Shown: positions 6,161-13,076 of the stretch, piece by piece | Layout: the number at the start of each line of letters is the position of its first letter | Numbering within the stretch: position 1 is the first letter of the stretch | Source of the DNA: an uncultured Ruminococcus sp. | GTDB lineage: Bacteria > Bacillota > Clostridia > Oscillospirales > CAG-382 | Direction of reading: 5' to 3' | Length of the DNA stretch: 14,621 nucleotides | NCBI GenBank assembly: GCA_902783535.1 | Contig: CACZRJ010000211.1 | Span: forward strand, 1-14,621 | Position numbers and translations under genes: made by a program | The notes under the pieces: generated by a model | The model's input: the letters and a program-made list of their open reading frames with translations, nothing else | Database searches by the model: none | What the model was told of the DNA's origin: nothing

Positions 6161-7660
6161 TCAAAGTTTGTAGACGTCCTTCACTTTTGACGCGAGGTAA
6201 TCGGTATACAGAGAGGGGTCGAACTTCTTCCCCAGGACTTTTTTCAGCAGAACGTCGGAGGGATAGAGGCAGCCGTACTGCCAGATGTGCGACCGGTTCC
6301 ACTTGTTGATCCTCGAAAAGTCGCCTTTTGCGAGATCTTCGAAGACGGGAACATCCTTTTCCATTTTCCGGAGGAAGTTGACGCCGTAGGCGCTGCCCAG
6401 CGCGTAGGACGGGAAATATCCGATCGCGCCGCCCGACCAGTGGCTGTCCTGAAGCACGCCCCTGCGGTCGTCGGGAACGGTGACGCCGAGATATTTTTTG
6501 TACAGCCGGTTCCATTCGGCCGGCAGGTCCCCGACGGTCATTTCTCCCGCCATCATCCGCTTCTCCAGCTCGTACCGGACCATGACGTGGAGGGTATACG
6601 TCACTTCGTCCGCTTCCGTCCGGATAAGGGACGGACAGACGGCGTTGAGCGCGCGGTAGAAGTCTTCCGGTCCGTATTGGCGCAGGGAAGGAAAATATTT
6701 CGTTAATATCGGATAGAGGAATGTCAGGAAAGCGCGGCTGCGTCCGAGGATGTTCTCGTAGAAGCGGCTCTGGCTCTCGTGGATCCCCATGGTGACCCCG
6801 CCGTCCAGGACGGTCCTCGCGTATGCGGGGCGGGAGCCGCTGTCGTACAGGGCGTGTCCGCCTTCGTGGATGACGGAATACATGGAGTAGGAGAAATCCT
6901 CCTCGTGGTAATGGGTCGTGATCCGGACGTCATACTGTGATCCGAGCGAAGTGGTGAACGGATGCTCCGTTTCCGACAGACCGACGCGGGACAGGTCCAG
7001 CCCCATCAGCGCCATGAGCTTCAGAGAGAATTCGCGCTGTTTGGCGACGGGAAAGCGGCCTTTCAGGCAGCTGCCGTCGACCTGTTCCTTTTCCGCGGCC
7101 GCGGAAATCAGCGGAACGAGTTTCCTGCGGACGGTCCCGAAAAATCTGTCGCAGAACGGCCTGTCGATGCCGTCTTCGAATTTTCCGAGCAGATAATCGT
7201 AAGGGTCCTTTTCCGGGGCCACGTAGTTCGCGAACCGTTTCCGCGTCTCGAAGATCTTTTCGAGATACGGCGCGAACAGTCCGAAGTCGCTCGTCTCCTT
7301 CGCTTTGTGCCAGACGTCGTCCGCTTCCACGAGCAGGGTCTCGAAATCCACATATTCCTTCATCGGGATCTTTGCGGTTTCGCGCAGGTCGCGGAGCAGA
7401 AGGAAGACCTGCCGCTGCTCTTCTTCGGTCAATGAGGATTTCTGCGCGTCCAGTTCCTCCAGAAGCGCGATGGTGCGTTTCGACGTGGACAGCTTGTAAT
7501 ACTCTTCGCTGAGGACAGCGCTGGTCGCAGCGCGGTTCGCCGCCGTCCCCTTCGGGGCGGTCGTGGCGCCGTCGTAGGACAGGAGCGCGAGGGCGTGGCC
7601 GTAGGCGGACATCCTGGACTGCAGCTCCGCCAGTTTCTTTCTTGCGGTCGTGAGATTCAT
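6161..7660 (-). CDS. M32 family metallocarboxypeptidase (Taq carboxypeptidase-like)
   Basis: 499 residues, a full-length M32 protein. All family motifs are visible in order: HPF (233-235), DVRITT (244-249), HEGGH (265-269, zinc ligands H265 and H269, catalytic E266), GIHESQSRFYE (third zinc ligand E295), IRTEADE (346-352) and GVLQDSHWSGGAIGYFPSYALG (from 401). M32 enzymes remove C-terminal amino acids one at a time with broad specificity and sparing of proline. They are cytoplasmic, and no signal peptide is seen here. The ATG at 7660 overlaps the stop of the YczE-like gene (ATGA), and AGGAG lies seven bases upstream within that gene's end. It is the last gene of the DUF4855 operon and ends close to a shared terminator. 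The likely role is recycling of imported or internal peptides. Confidence 0.93.
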   Translation of the reverse strand: MNLTTARKKLAELQSRMSAYGHALALLSYDGATTAPKGTAANRAATSAVLSEEYYKLSTSKRTIALLEELDAQKSSLTEEEQRQVFLLLRDLRETAKIPMKEYVDFETLLVEADDVWHKAKETSDFGLFAPYLEKIFETRKRFANYVAPEKDPYDYLLGKFEDGIDRPFCDRFFGTVRRKLVPLISAAAEKEQVDGSCLKGRFPVAKQREFSLKLMALMGLDLSRVGLSETEHPFTTSLGSQYDVRITTHYHEEDFSYSMYSVIHEGGHALYDSGSRPAYARTVLDGGVTMGIHESQSRFYENILGRSRAFLTFLYPILTKYFPSLRQYGPEDFYRALNAVCPSLIRTEADEVTYTLHVMVRYELEKRMMAGEMTVGDLPAEWNRLYKKYLGVTVPDDRRGVLQDSHWSGGAIGYFPSYALGSAYGVNFLRKMEKDVPVFEDLAKGDFSRINKWNRSHIWQYGCLYPSDVLLKKVLGKKFDPSLYTDYLASKVKDVYKL

Positions 7661-8463
7661 ACGTTTTCTCCTTTTTGTTTTTCCGGTTTGTTCCGGTCAT
7701 CGGGTCCGTCCAGACGGAAATGGGACGCGAAGGACGGGAACAGCGGTTTGTAGACGAAACGTTTATCCAGCCATTTGAAAATGATGTTGATGAGGAAACC
7801 GTTCAGAACGGCGGTGATCAGCGTGCCGACGCCGATGCCGCGGAATCCCTGAAACAGCGCGAGGGACAGGATCACGCCCAGCGCGAGGAAGGACATGTCG
7901 AAGATCGTTTTGAACTTCGTGAAGGGAAGCCGGTAGCGGGCGGTCAGCCCGATCACGAAGAAGTCGTAGACCTGCGGATAGAGATAGGTCTGCCGGAAGA
8001 GCGCGACGGCGAAGGCCGTGACCAGCGTTCCGGAAGCGAACAGCAGGATCCTGATCCAGAGCGGCAGCGTGCCCGGGGCGAACACGGCCGGATTGAAGAC
8101 CGGAATGACCGCGCGGAAGAGATCCAGAACGAGCCCGTAGACGACCACCGAGAGAAAGGAGAAGAGATAGGCGAGCCGGAACTTCTTCATCAGGACGCAG
8201 AAGGCGACGAACAGAACGCCCTGAAAGACGTATTCCCACTGCCCGAAGGTCAGAAACGGAAACTTCAGGCTGATGATGTATGCCGGCGCGACGATCATCG
8301 AGACGCCGAAATCGGCAGAAGCGCACATGGAAACGGACAATGCCATCAGACAGATGGCGATGAAAAACATGATCTCGCTCGGGAGCGTGATCTTTTTCCG
8401 TCCGCCGTCCGTTCCTGCGCTCAGTTCGTCCGCCTGCGGGGCGGACAGCTTTTTTTCTTTCAA
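7657..8463 (-). CDS. YczE/YitT-like multi-pass membrane protein
   Basis: 268 residues from a TTG start at 8463 preceded by AAAAGGA (about 11 bases, a loose spacing). The next in-frame ATG (8370) lacks a ribosome site and would begin at the first helix, so I keep the TTG with moderate confidence. A hydrophilic N-terminus of about 28 residues is followed by roughly five transmembrane segments (about 30-50, 60-80, 85-110, 130-155, 185-235). The conserved SADFGVSMIVAPAYIISLKF region and the TFGQWEYVFQG segment resemble YczE/YyaS/YitT-type integral membrane proteins, including DUF6198 members. Function in this group is poorly known, with some linked to transport. The C-terminus is hydrophilic and charged. 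The gene starts 30 bp after the aldolase gene and overlaps the M32 gene by 4 bp. It may move a substrate for the operon, which is inference. Confidence 0.78.
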   Translation of the reverse strand: MKEKKLSAPQADELSAGTDGGRKKITLPSEIMFFIAICLMALSVSMCASADFGVSMIVAPAYIISLKFPFLTFGQWEYVFQGVLFVAFCVLMKKFRLAYLFSFLSVVVYGLVLDLFRAVIPVFNPAVFAPGTLPLWIRILLFASGTLVTAFAVALFRQTYLYPQVYDFFVIGLTARYRLPFTKFKTIFDMSFLALGVILSLALFQGFRGIGVGTLITAVLNGFLINIIFKWLDKRFVYKPLFPSFASHFRLDGPDDRNKPEKQKGENV

Positions 8464-8493
8464 ATTCTTATTTTCCTTTTCGAGAGCGTGATT

Positions 8494-9540
8494 CTATTGG
8501 GGAAGCTCCAGAATTGCCTGCCGCAGGACGGAAACGTCTTCAGGCTTCGTATACCACGACGTGCAGAACCGGACGACGGTCGTCCCGTCTTCGGACTCGT
8601 CCTCGGGTTCGAAGATGAAGTCTTTTTCGATGATCTCCTTCTGTTTTCGCGTCAGCCGGACGAACAATTGGTTGGTCGGACTGTCGGGGCAGAGCGGGAT
8701 GCCTTTTTCCAGAAACGCGTTCCGGAGCAACGACGCGAGACCGCAGGCGTACTTTCCGAGTTCCAGATATTTTCCGTTCCTGAACAGAACGGAGAACTGA
8801 AGCCCCGAAAGCCAGCCTTTCGCGAGCATGGCGCCGTGCTGCTTGATCACGCTCCGGAAATCCTCGCATAGCGCGGGATGCGTCAGGACGACGGCTTCGC
8901 CGAAAAGCGCGCCGCATTTCGTTCCGCCGACGGTGAACGCGTCCGTCAGACGCGCGAAATCGGCCAGCGTCAGGTCGTTCTTTTCGCTTCCGAGTCCGTA
9001 GGCCATGCGCGCCCCGTCGACGAACAGGTACAGTCCGTATTCCAGACAGACTTCCCGGATCGAGGTCAGTTCACTTTTCGAATACAGCGTGCCGGTTTCC
9101 GTCGGGAAGGAAAGATAGACCAGTTTCGGCTGCGTGATGTGCTCCGGAATGCTGCTTCTCCGGTAGGCGTCCGCTTTCGCGCGGACCTGTTCGGAGGACA
9201 GTTTCCCGTCCTTCCCGAAAATGACTTCGATCTTGTGGCCGGTGTTTTCCACCGCGCCGGTCTCGTGACAGTGGATGTGGGAGGTGTCCGCCGCGATCAC
9301 GCTCTGGAAGGAGCGGAGCGCGGAGGAAATGACGAGGAAGTTCGCCTGGGTGCCGCCGACCGCGAAATGGACGTCGGCGTCCTTTCCGGAGCAACCGCAT
9401 GCGGAGCGGATGAGATCCGCGGCTTCTTCGCACAGCTCGTCCAGTCCGTAGGACTCGTATCTCGTCTCGTTCGTCTCTTTCAGCGCTTCCAGGATCTCCG
9501 GGATGGCGCCGCTGCTGTAGTCGTTGTTGAATCTGATCAT
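8494..9540 (-). CDS. Threonine aldolase / beta-eliminating lyase family PLP enzyme
   Basis: 348 residues of fold-type I PLP enzyme. The N-terminus FNNDYSSGAIPEILEAL and the YESYGLDELCEEA segment are typical of the low-specificity L-threonine aldolase branch common in Clostridia. Motifs: VGGTQANFLV (61-70, phosphate and cofactor region), HIHCHETGAVE (88-98, with H90/H92 where the PLP ring is stacked), VDGARMAYG (174-182, D175 binding the pyridine nitrogen, R178) and FTVGGTKCGALFGE (202-215) with the Schiff-base lysine at K208. Family members split L-threonine or allo-threonine into glycine and acetaldehyde and act on other beta-hydroxy amino acids. The ribosome site is purine-rich (GGAAAGGCGG). 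The protein is cytoplasmic. It lies 15 bp after the DUF4855 gene and 30 bp before the YczE-like gene. The exact substrate within the family is not decided by sequence alone. Confidence 0.88.
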   Translation of the reverse strand: MIRFNNDYSSGAIPEILEALKETNETRYESYGLDELCEEAADLIRSACGCSGKDADVHFAVGGTQANFLVISSALRSFQSVIAADTSHIHCHETGAVENTGHKIEVIFGKDGKLSSEQVRAKADAYRRSSIPEHITQPKLVYLSFPTETGTLYSKSELTSIREVCLEYGLYLFVDGARMAYGLGSEKNDLTLADFARLTDAFTVGGTKCGALFGEAVVLTHPALCEDFRSVIKQHGAMLAKGWLSGLQFSVLFRNGKYLELGKYACGLASLLRNAFLEKGIPLCPDSPTNQLFVRLTRKQKEIIEKDFIFEPEDESEDGTTVVRFCTSWYTKPEDVSVLRQAILELPQ

Positions 9541-9555
9541 TTTTTCCGCCTTTCC

Positions 9556-12500
9556 TCATCCGACGGTGATCCTGACGGAAGCCGGTTCGGAGTTGTTCAT
9601 GTGCCGGGAGACCGCGAAGAGGAAGTCGTCCTCGCCTTCGTATCCCGGGTCCGGGTAGTATGTGAAGACGCCGTTGTCTTCCAGCGCGACGGCGCCGTGC
9701 ATCGGAGACCGGATCAGTCTGTACAGATACGTGCCGTCGTTTTCTCCGGCTCTTCCGGTCAGGACCTGTCCTTTTTTCGCTTTGAAGGAAGCGCCTTCGG
9801 GCGCGTCGGGCGACGTCTGCAGGTCCTTTTTGATGAAGTGATAGGTGTTTTCGTAGAGCAGGCGGGAGAGGGGCTCGTCCGAATTCGCGAATCTGGACAG
9901 CGACCCGCTCGCCATGTAGTAGAGATGGACGGTGTCGTTCATGAATCCGAGCCGCGCGCCGTGTTCGAGATAGGAGAAATAGCGGTCCAGGTAGACGGGA
10001 TCCGTCAGACTGCGGCTGTCCATCTCGATCTCGATGCTCATGCCCTTGTATGCGGCCAGCCGCGCGGCGGCCGTCAGGCGGCTGTCGGGGACGTTCGTAT
10101 TGAAAGCGTAGTTCGGCTGGAGACACGCGGAATCCAGTCCGTACGTCTTCCATTCCGACCATCCGTAGGCGGAATAGTAGGGGATCCAGAAGGACTGGCG
10201 TCCTTTCGCGCGGATGTCGTCCGTGAACGCCTGAAGCATTCCGACGTCCGATTTGTCGGACGCCATGGCCTCGTTGTACCAGTAGTATCCGCCGAAAACG
10301 ACATTGCGGAAGGTCTGCTTCGCCAGCGTTTCCTCCGTTTTTTCAAGGATCCAGCGAAGGACTTTCAGCTTTCCGTCCGGCGTGCTCACGTCTTCGGAAA
10401 CGCCGTCCCCGTCGATGTCTCCGAAGTCGTCGCAGCTCGGGAGATAGAAGGAGAGGTAATAGCGGACCTTGTAGTCGTCCGGCAGGGACAGTTCCCGTTT
10501 CAGCCTGCCCGCGGCGGCGTCCAGCGCGGAGACGTTCTGGCCTTTTTTGAACAGGGAGTCGAGCAGCCATTCGACGTCCGACCGGTTGTAGTTGAGGACG
10601 CCGCCGGTGCCGCCTCCGAGTCCGGACGGGAATTCGCCCGCCATCAGGAAGAGCACGCCGTCGAACATCGTGTCCCTGATCTTCCCGTCCTTTCCGACGT
10701 ACCCGATCTGATAGATCAGGTCTTCCTCCGTGCGGACGTTCTTCGCGTTGTGATATGCGAGGAAGATGTCCGAAGCGCCGCCGAGCAGCTCCGGAGAAGG
10801 CACAGCCCATCCTGTGATCTCTTCTTCGGCGAAAAGGTCCTCTTCCGGATAGACGCCGCTGTCCGGCATGACCGTTCCGGCCAGCAGTCCGCGCGTACCG
10901 TTCGCTTCGATCTCGTCGATGCCGACCCAGCTGGGAACGTCGAAGCGGATGCTAATGAACCGCGCGGCGGTCGGCTGCGGAAGGGGCGCGTGTACGCGGA
11001 TATGCGTTTCCTCGCGGTCCGGATCCGGCCGGACGGAGCATGCGGTATACCAGGTCTTTCCGTTCAGGGAGACGAAAATCTCGACCGTGTTCGGCAGATT
11101 GACCGCCCACCTGGAAATATATGCGAAGGAGATGTCCACGGACGAAACGGAAGACGTCCTGTTCAGGTCGAAAAAGAGCAGACGGTAGGCGTCGGCGCGG
11201 AACTTGACGTAGGCGGGATCGTGAATGTTCAGATTCGGAGAGATCTTCCCGTCGGTCAGCGCGAGAGAACCGGTCGGCGTGTTGTCTTCCGGCGCCGTGG
11301 AAAGCGCGGATCCCGGGAGCGAGATCTCGACCGGAAGCCCCTTTAGGAGGTTCCGCTCTTTTTTCAGCTCCTCTTCGGTCCCCGCCCAGTAGGTTTTGCC
11401 GTCCGTTTCGGGGAGAACGACCTTATGATACGGACCGGCGAGATCCGGGATCTCGTCGGAATAAACGAAGACGGAGAGCTCGCCGATCAGGAGCTTTTCG
11501 CACGCGGAAGGCGCGAAGTCGAACCGGACGAACCGGGCCGACACCGTTTCCGGGAGTTCCATCGGATAGCGGAAAATGTCCGTGTCCGTCGCCGGGACAG
11601 GCGCGTAGCAGCGGCTGACGTCCGTCCAGCTTTTTCCGTCTTTCGAAACGGAGACAGTAATTTTTGAAGGAAATTCGATCCCCGCGGCCGAAAGCCTGCA
11701 GGCGCGCGCTTCGAACGCGGCCAGATCTTCGCGGACGGACCCGAGGTCGATGACGGCGCTGCCGCCCGTCTTTCCGGGGATCCCGACCCAGTTGCCGCCG
11801 TCGACGCCGGTATTGATGACGCCGTCCGTCAGAAGGACGTTTTCCGGGTCTTCGTCGCCCTCCGTCGGGGTGAAGGAGAGCGTGTACGTCCGTCTTTCCG
11901 CGATGTTCCATCTGGTTTTGCTTCTGTCCGGAACAGTTCCTCCCGCCAAAGCTGGCGTCCCGCCGTCCGACGCGTACAGCCGGTCGATCTGCGAGAGGTA
12001 TTTTTCGTGCGCCAGGGAAACGGGGGTGTCGGCGATGACGGAAACCTCGTCCAGGAACGTCCAGTAGGCTTCCCCGACGACCGTGAACCGGACATATCTT
12101 GCGGCGACGGGCGTTTCCAGTTCCAGCGACGCCGTCTGCATGCGGTTCCTGTATGCGGGGATCAGGCATTTTCCGGCGGATTCGAAGCTGATCCCGTCGT
12201 CCGACAGGGAAATCTCCGCCGAGACGAGCGGGCCGATGCCCGCTTCGCGGGTGGACAGATAGCTGACTTCGAATCGGTAGAGCCCGGGCAGTTTTTCGCC
12301 GAGGTCCACGACGATTTTCACCGGCGCCTTCGCCGCGGGGTATCCGACCAGCGATTCGTTCGTGTAGGAGCTGCTCTGCCGCGGCGCGAGCACGCCGTTC
12401 GTCAGTTTTCTGCTTCCCGGGTCGGGATACTTTTCGCCGGGCGCGATATTGACGGTATATTGCTTTCCGACAGACACCCGGGAAGCGAATTTTTCCCCTT

Positions 12501-12825
12501 CTCCGGGAAGATAGATGTATGGTTCGGCAAATTTCTTCTTTTCCATCAGCTGCCTCTTCAGATACATGTAGTCGGCGGAATTGACCCGTCCGTCTCCGGT
12601 GACGTCGGCGGCGGCCTTTCCTTCCTCCGTCATGACCGCCGTCCGCAGCACGCAGCGCTTCAAGAGCAGGTAGTCCATGGCGGACAGCGTCCGGTCTCCG
12701 TTGACGTCTCCGCGTACGATCAGATTTCCGCGTGCGGACGCCGGGAAAACGGAAGAGACCGAAAGGACGGTCAAAAGAAAACCGAGAAAGACCGCGGTCA
12801 GCCTGCGGTATGGCGATCCACGCAA
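9556..12825 (-). CDS. Secreted modular protein: dockerin, beta-sandwich modules, DUF4855 barrel, Ig/cadherin-like tail
   Basis: 1089 residues from TTG 12825, chosen because GGAGG lies eight bases upstream and in-frame ATGs at 12882 and 12861 fall inside the promoter. A signal peptide (about 1-32, ending ASA) leads directly to a type I dockerin (about 39-94) with two calcium-loop repeats, DVNGDRTLSAMDYLLLKR and DVTGDGRVNSADYMYLKR. Three discoidin/F5-8C-like beta-sandwich modules follow (about 121-266, 311-456, 496-643), each with a TDG or TNG start, a DLG or FDL segment and an ARYVRF, ARFVRF or ARFISI strand. The DUF4855 domain (about 681-1001) reads as eight beta strands, with E852 (YYWYNEAM) at putative strand 4 and E932/E934 (SIEIEMD) at putative strand 7. 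A Big/cadherin-like module ends the protein. It is probably an extracellular carbohydrate-active enzyme or binder; catalysis is inferred. It heads a four-gene operon. Confidence 0.85.
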   Translation of the reverse strand: MRGSPYRRLTAVFLGFLLTVLSVSSVFPASARGNLIVRGDVNGDRTLSAMDYLLLKRCVLRTAVMTEEGKAAADVTGDGRVNSADYMYLKRQLMEKKKFAEPYIYLPGEGEKFASRVSVGKQYTVNIAPGEKYPDPGSRKLTNGVLAPRQSSSYTNESLVGYPAAKAPVKIVVDLGEKLPGLYRFEVSYLSTREAGIGPLVSAEISLSDDGISFESAGKCLIPAYRNRMQTASLELETPVAARYVRFTVVGEAYWTFLDEVSVIADTPVSLAHEKYLSQIDRLYASDGGTPALAGGTVPDRSKTRWNIAERRTYTLSFTPTEGDEDPENVLLTDGVINTGVDGGNWVGIPGKTGGSAVIDLGSVREDLAAFEARACRLSAAGIEFPSKITVSVSKDGKSWTDVSRCYAPVPATDTDIFRYPMELPETVSARFVRFDFAPSACEKLLIGELSVFVYSDEIPDLAGPYHKVVLPETDGKTYWAGTEEELKKERNLLKGLPVEISLPGSALSTAPEDNTPTGSLALTDGKISPNLNIHDPAYVKFRADAYRLLFFDLNRTSSVSSVDISFAYISRWAVNLPNTVEIFVSLNGKTWYTACSVRPDPDREETHIRVHAPLPQPTAARFISIRFDVPSWVGIDEIEANGTRGLLAGTVMPDSGVYPEEDLFAEEEITGWAVPSPELLGGASDIFLAYHNAKNVRTEEDLIYQIGYVGKDGKIRDTMFDGVLFLMAGEFPSGLGGGTGGVLNYNRSDVEWLLDSLFKKGQNVSALDAAAGRLKRELSLPDDYKVRYYLSFYLPSCDDFGDIDGDGVSEDVSTPDGKLKVLRWILEKTEETLAKQTFRNVVFGGYYWYNEAMASDKSDVGMLQAFTDDIRAKGRQSFWIPYYSAYGWSEWKTYGLDSACLQPNYAFNTNVPDSRLTAAARLAAYKGMSIEIEMDSRSLTDPVYLDRYFSYLEHGARLGFMNDTVHLYYMASGSLSRFANSDEPLSRLLYENTYHFIKKDLQTSPDAPEGASFKAKKGQVLTGRAGENDGTYLYRLIRSPMHGAVALEDNGVFTYYPDPGYEGEDDFLFAVSRHMNNSEPASVRITVG

Positions 12826-12839
12826 TTCAGGTCCCTCCC
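12823..12839 (-). promoter_or_regulatory. Ribosome binding site and TTG start of the DUF4855 gene
   Basis: On the minus strand GGGAGGG (12839-12833) precedes TTG (12825-12823), with 8 bases between GGAGG and the start. It follows the predicted transcription start by about 15 nt. No other in-frame start in the leader has a Shine-Dalgarno match, so this site decides the start. Confidence 0.75.
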
Positions 12840-12859
12840 TTCTGTTGTTCGCGTGCACC

Positions 12860-12889
12860 ATTTTACACCAAAGAACGGACATTTTTCAA
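12860..12889 (-). promoter_or_regulatory. Promoter for the DUF4855-aldolase-YczE-M32 operon
   Basis: Minus strand: -35 TTGAAA (12889-12884), an 18-bp spacer and -10 TAAAAT (12865-12860), five of six consensus matches in each box. Transcription should begin near 12853, about 28 nt before the TTG start. The spacer contains one in-frame ATG and a second overlaps the -10, which excludes both as starts from this promoter. Confidence 0.75.
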
Positions 12890-12930
12890 TAGGAAAATCC
12901 GCATCGGAGGGAAAAACAGGTCCGGAAACG

Positions 12931-12945
12931 GACGCCGGAGGCGTC
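12931..12945. promoter_or_regulatory. Inverted repeat midway between divergent promoters, possible operator
   Basis: GACGCC (12931-12936) and GGCGTC (12940-12945) form a 6-bp inverted repeat around GGA. Its centre (12938) is 49 bp from the outer edge of the minus-strand -35 box (12889) and 47 bp from the plus-strand -35 box (12985), almost exactly midway. A shared regulator site is possible, but a short GC-rich palindrome may arise by chance in DNA of this composition. Confidence 0.3.
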
Positions 12946-12984
12946 TGCGAAGGGAACGGGAGGCTTCCCGGCGCAAGCTTGGTC

Positions 12985-13012
12985 TTGCAAAAACGCAAAA
13001 ATGTGGTAGAAT
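12985..13012 (+). promoter_or_regulatory. Promoter for the DUF4434 lipoprotein gene
   Basis: -10 TAGAAT at 13007-13012 with a TG one base upstream (extended -10), and a weaker -35 TTGCAA at 12985-12990 with a 16-bp spacer. It predicts a leader of about 58 nt before the ATG at 13077. That leader holds two small hairpins: CCGGG-TCTT-CCCGG at 13030-13043 and CCGCA-ATCA-TGCGG at 13047-13060. Confidence 0.65.
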
Positions 13013-13076
13013 GGACGCAGAACGAGCGACCGGGTCTTCCCGGGTTCCGCAATCATGCGGAAAGAAAGGAACGCAT

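Noticed and set aside
8878..11346. An 822-codon open frame on the plus strand
   Set aside because: It lies antisense to the aldolase and DUF4855 genes, has no ribosome site, and its Arg/Val/Gly-rich translation shows no domain. It arises because GC-rich codon use leaves few stops in the opposite frame.
12732..13076. Upstream extension of the DUF4434 lipoprotein frame
   Set aside because: The frame is open but runs through the divergent promoter region and the start of the DUF4855 gene. The true start at 13077 has a ribosome site and begins a proper lipoprotein signal.
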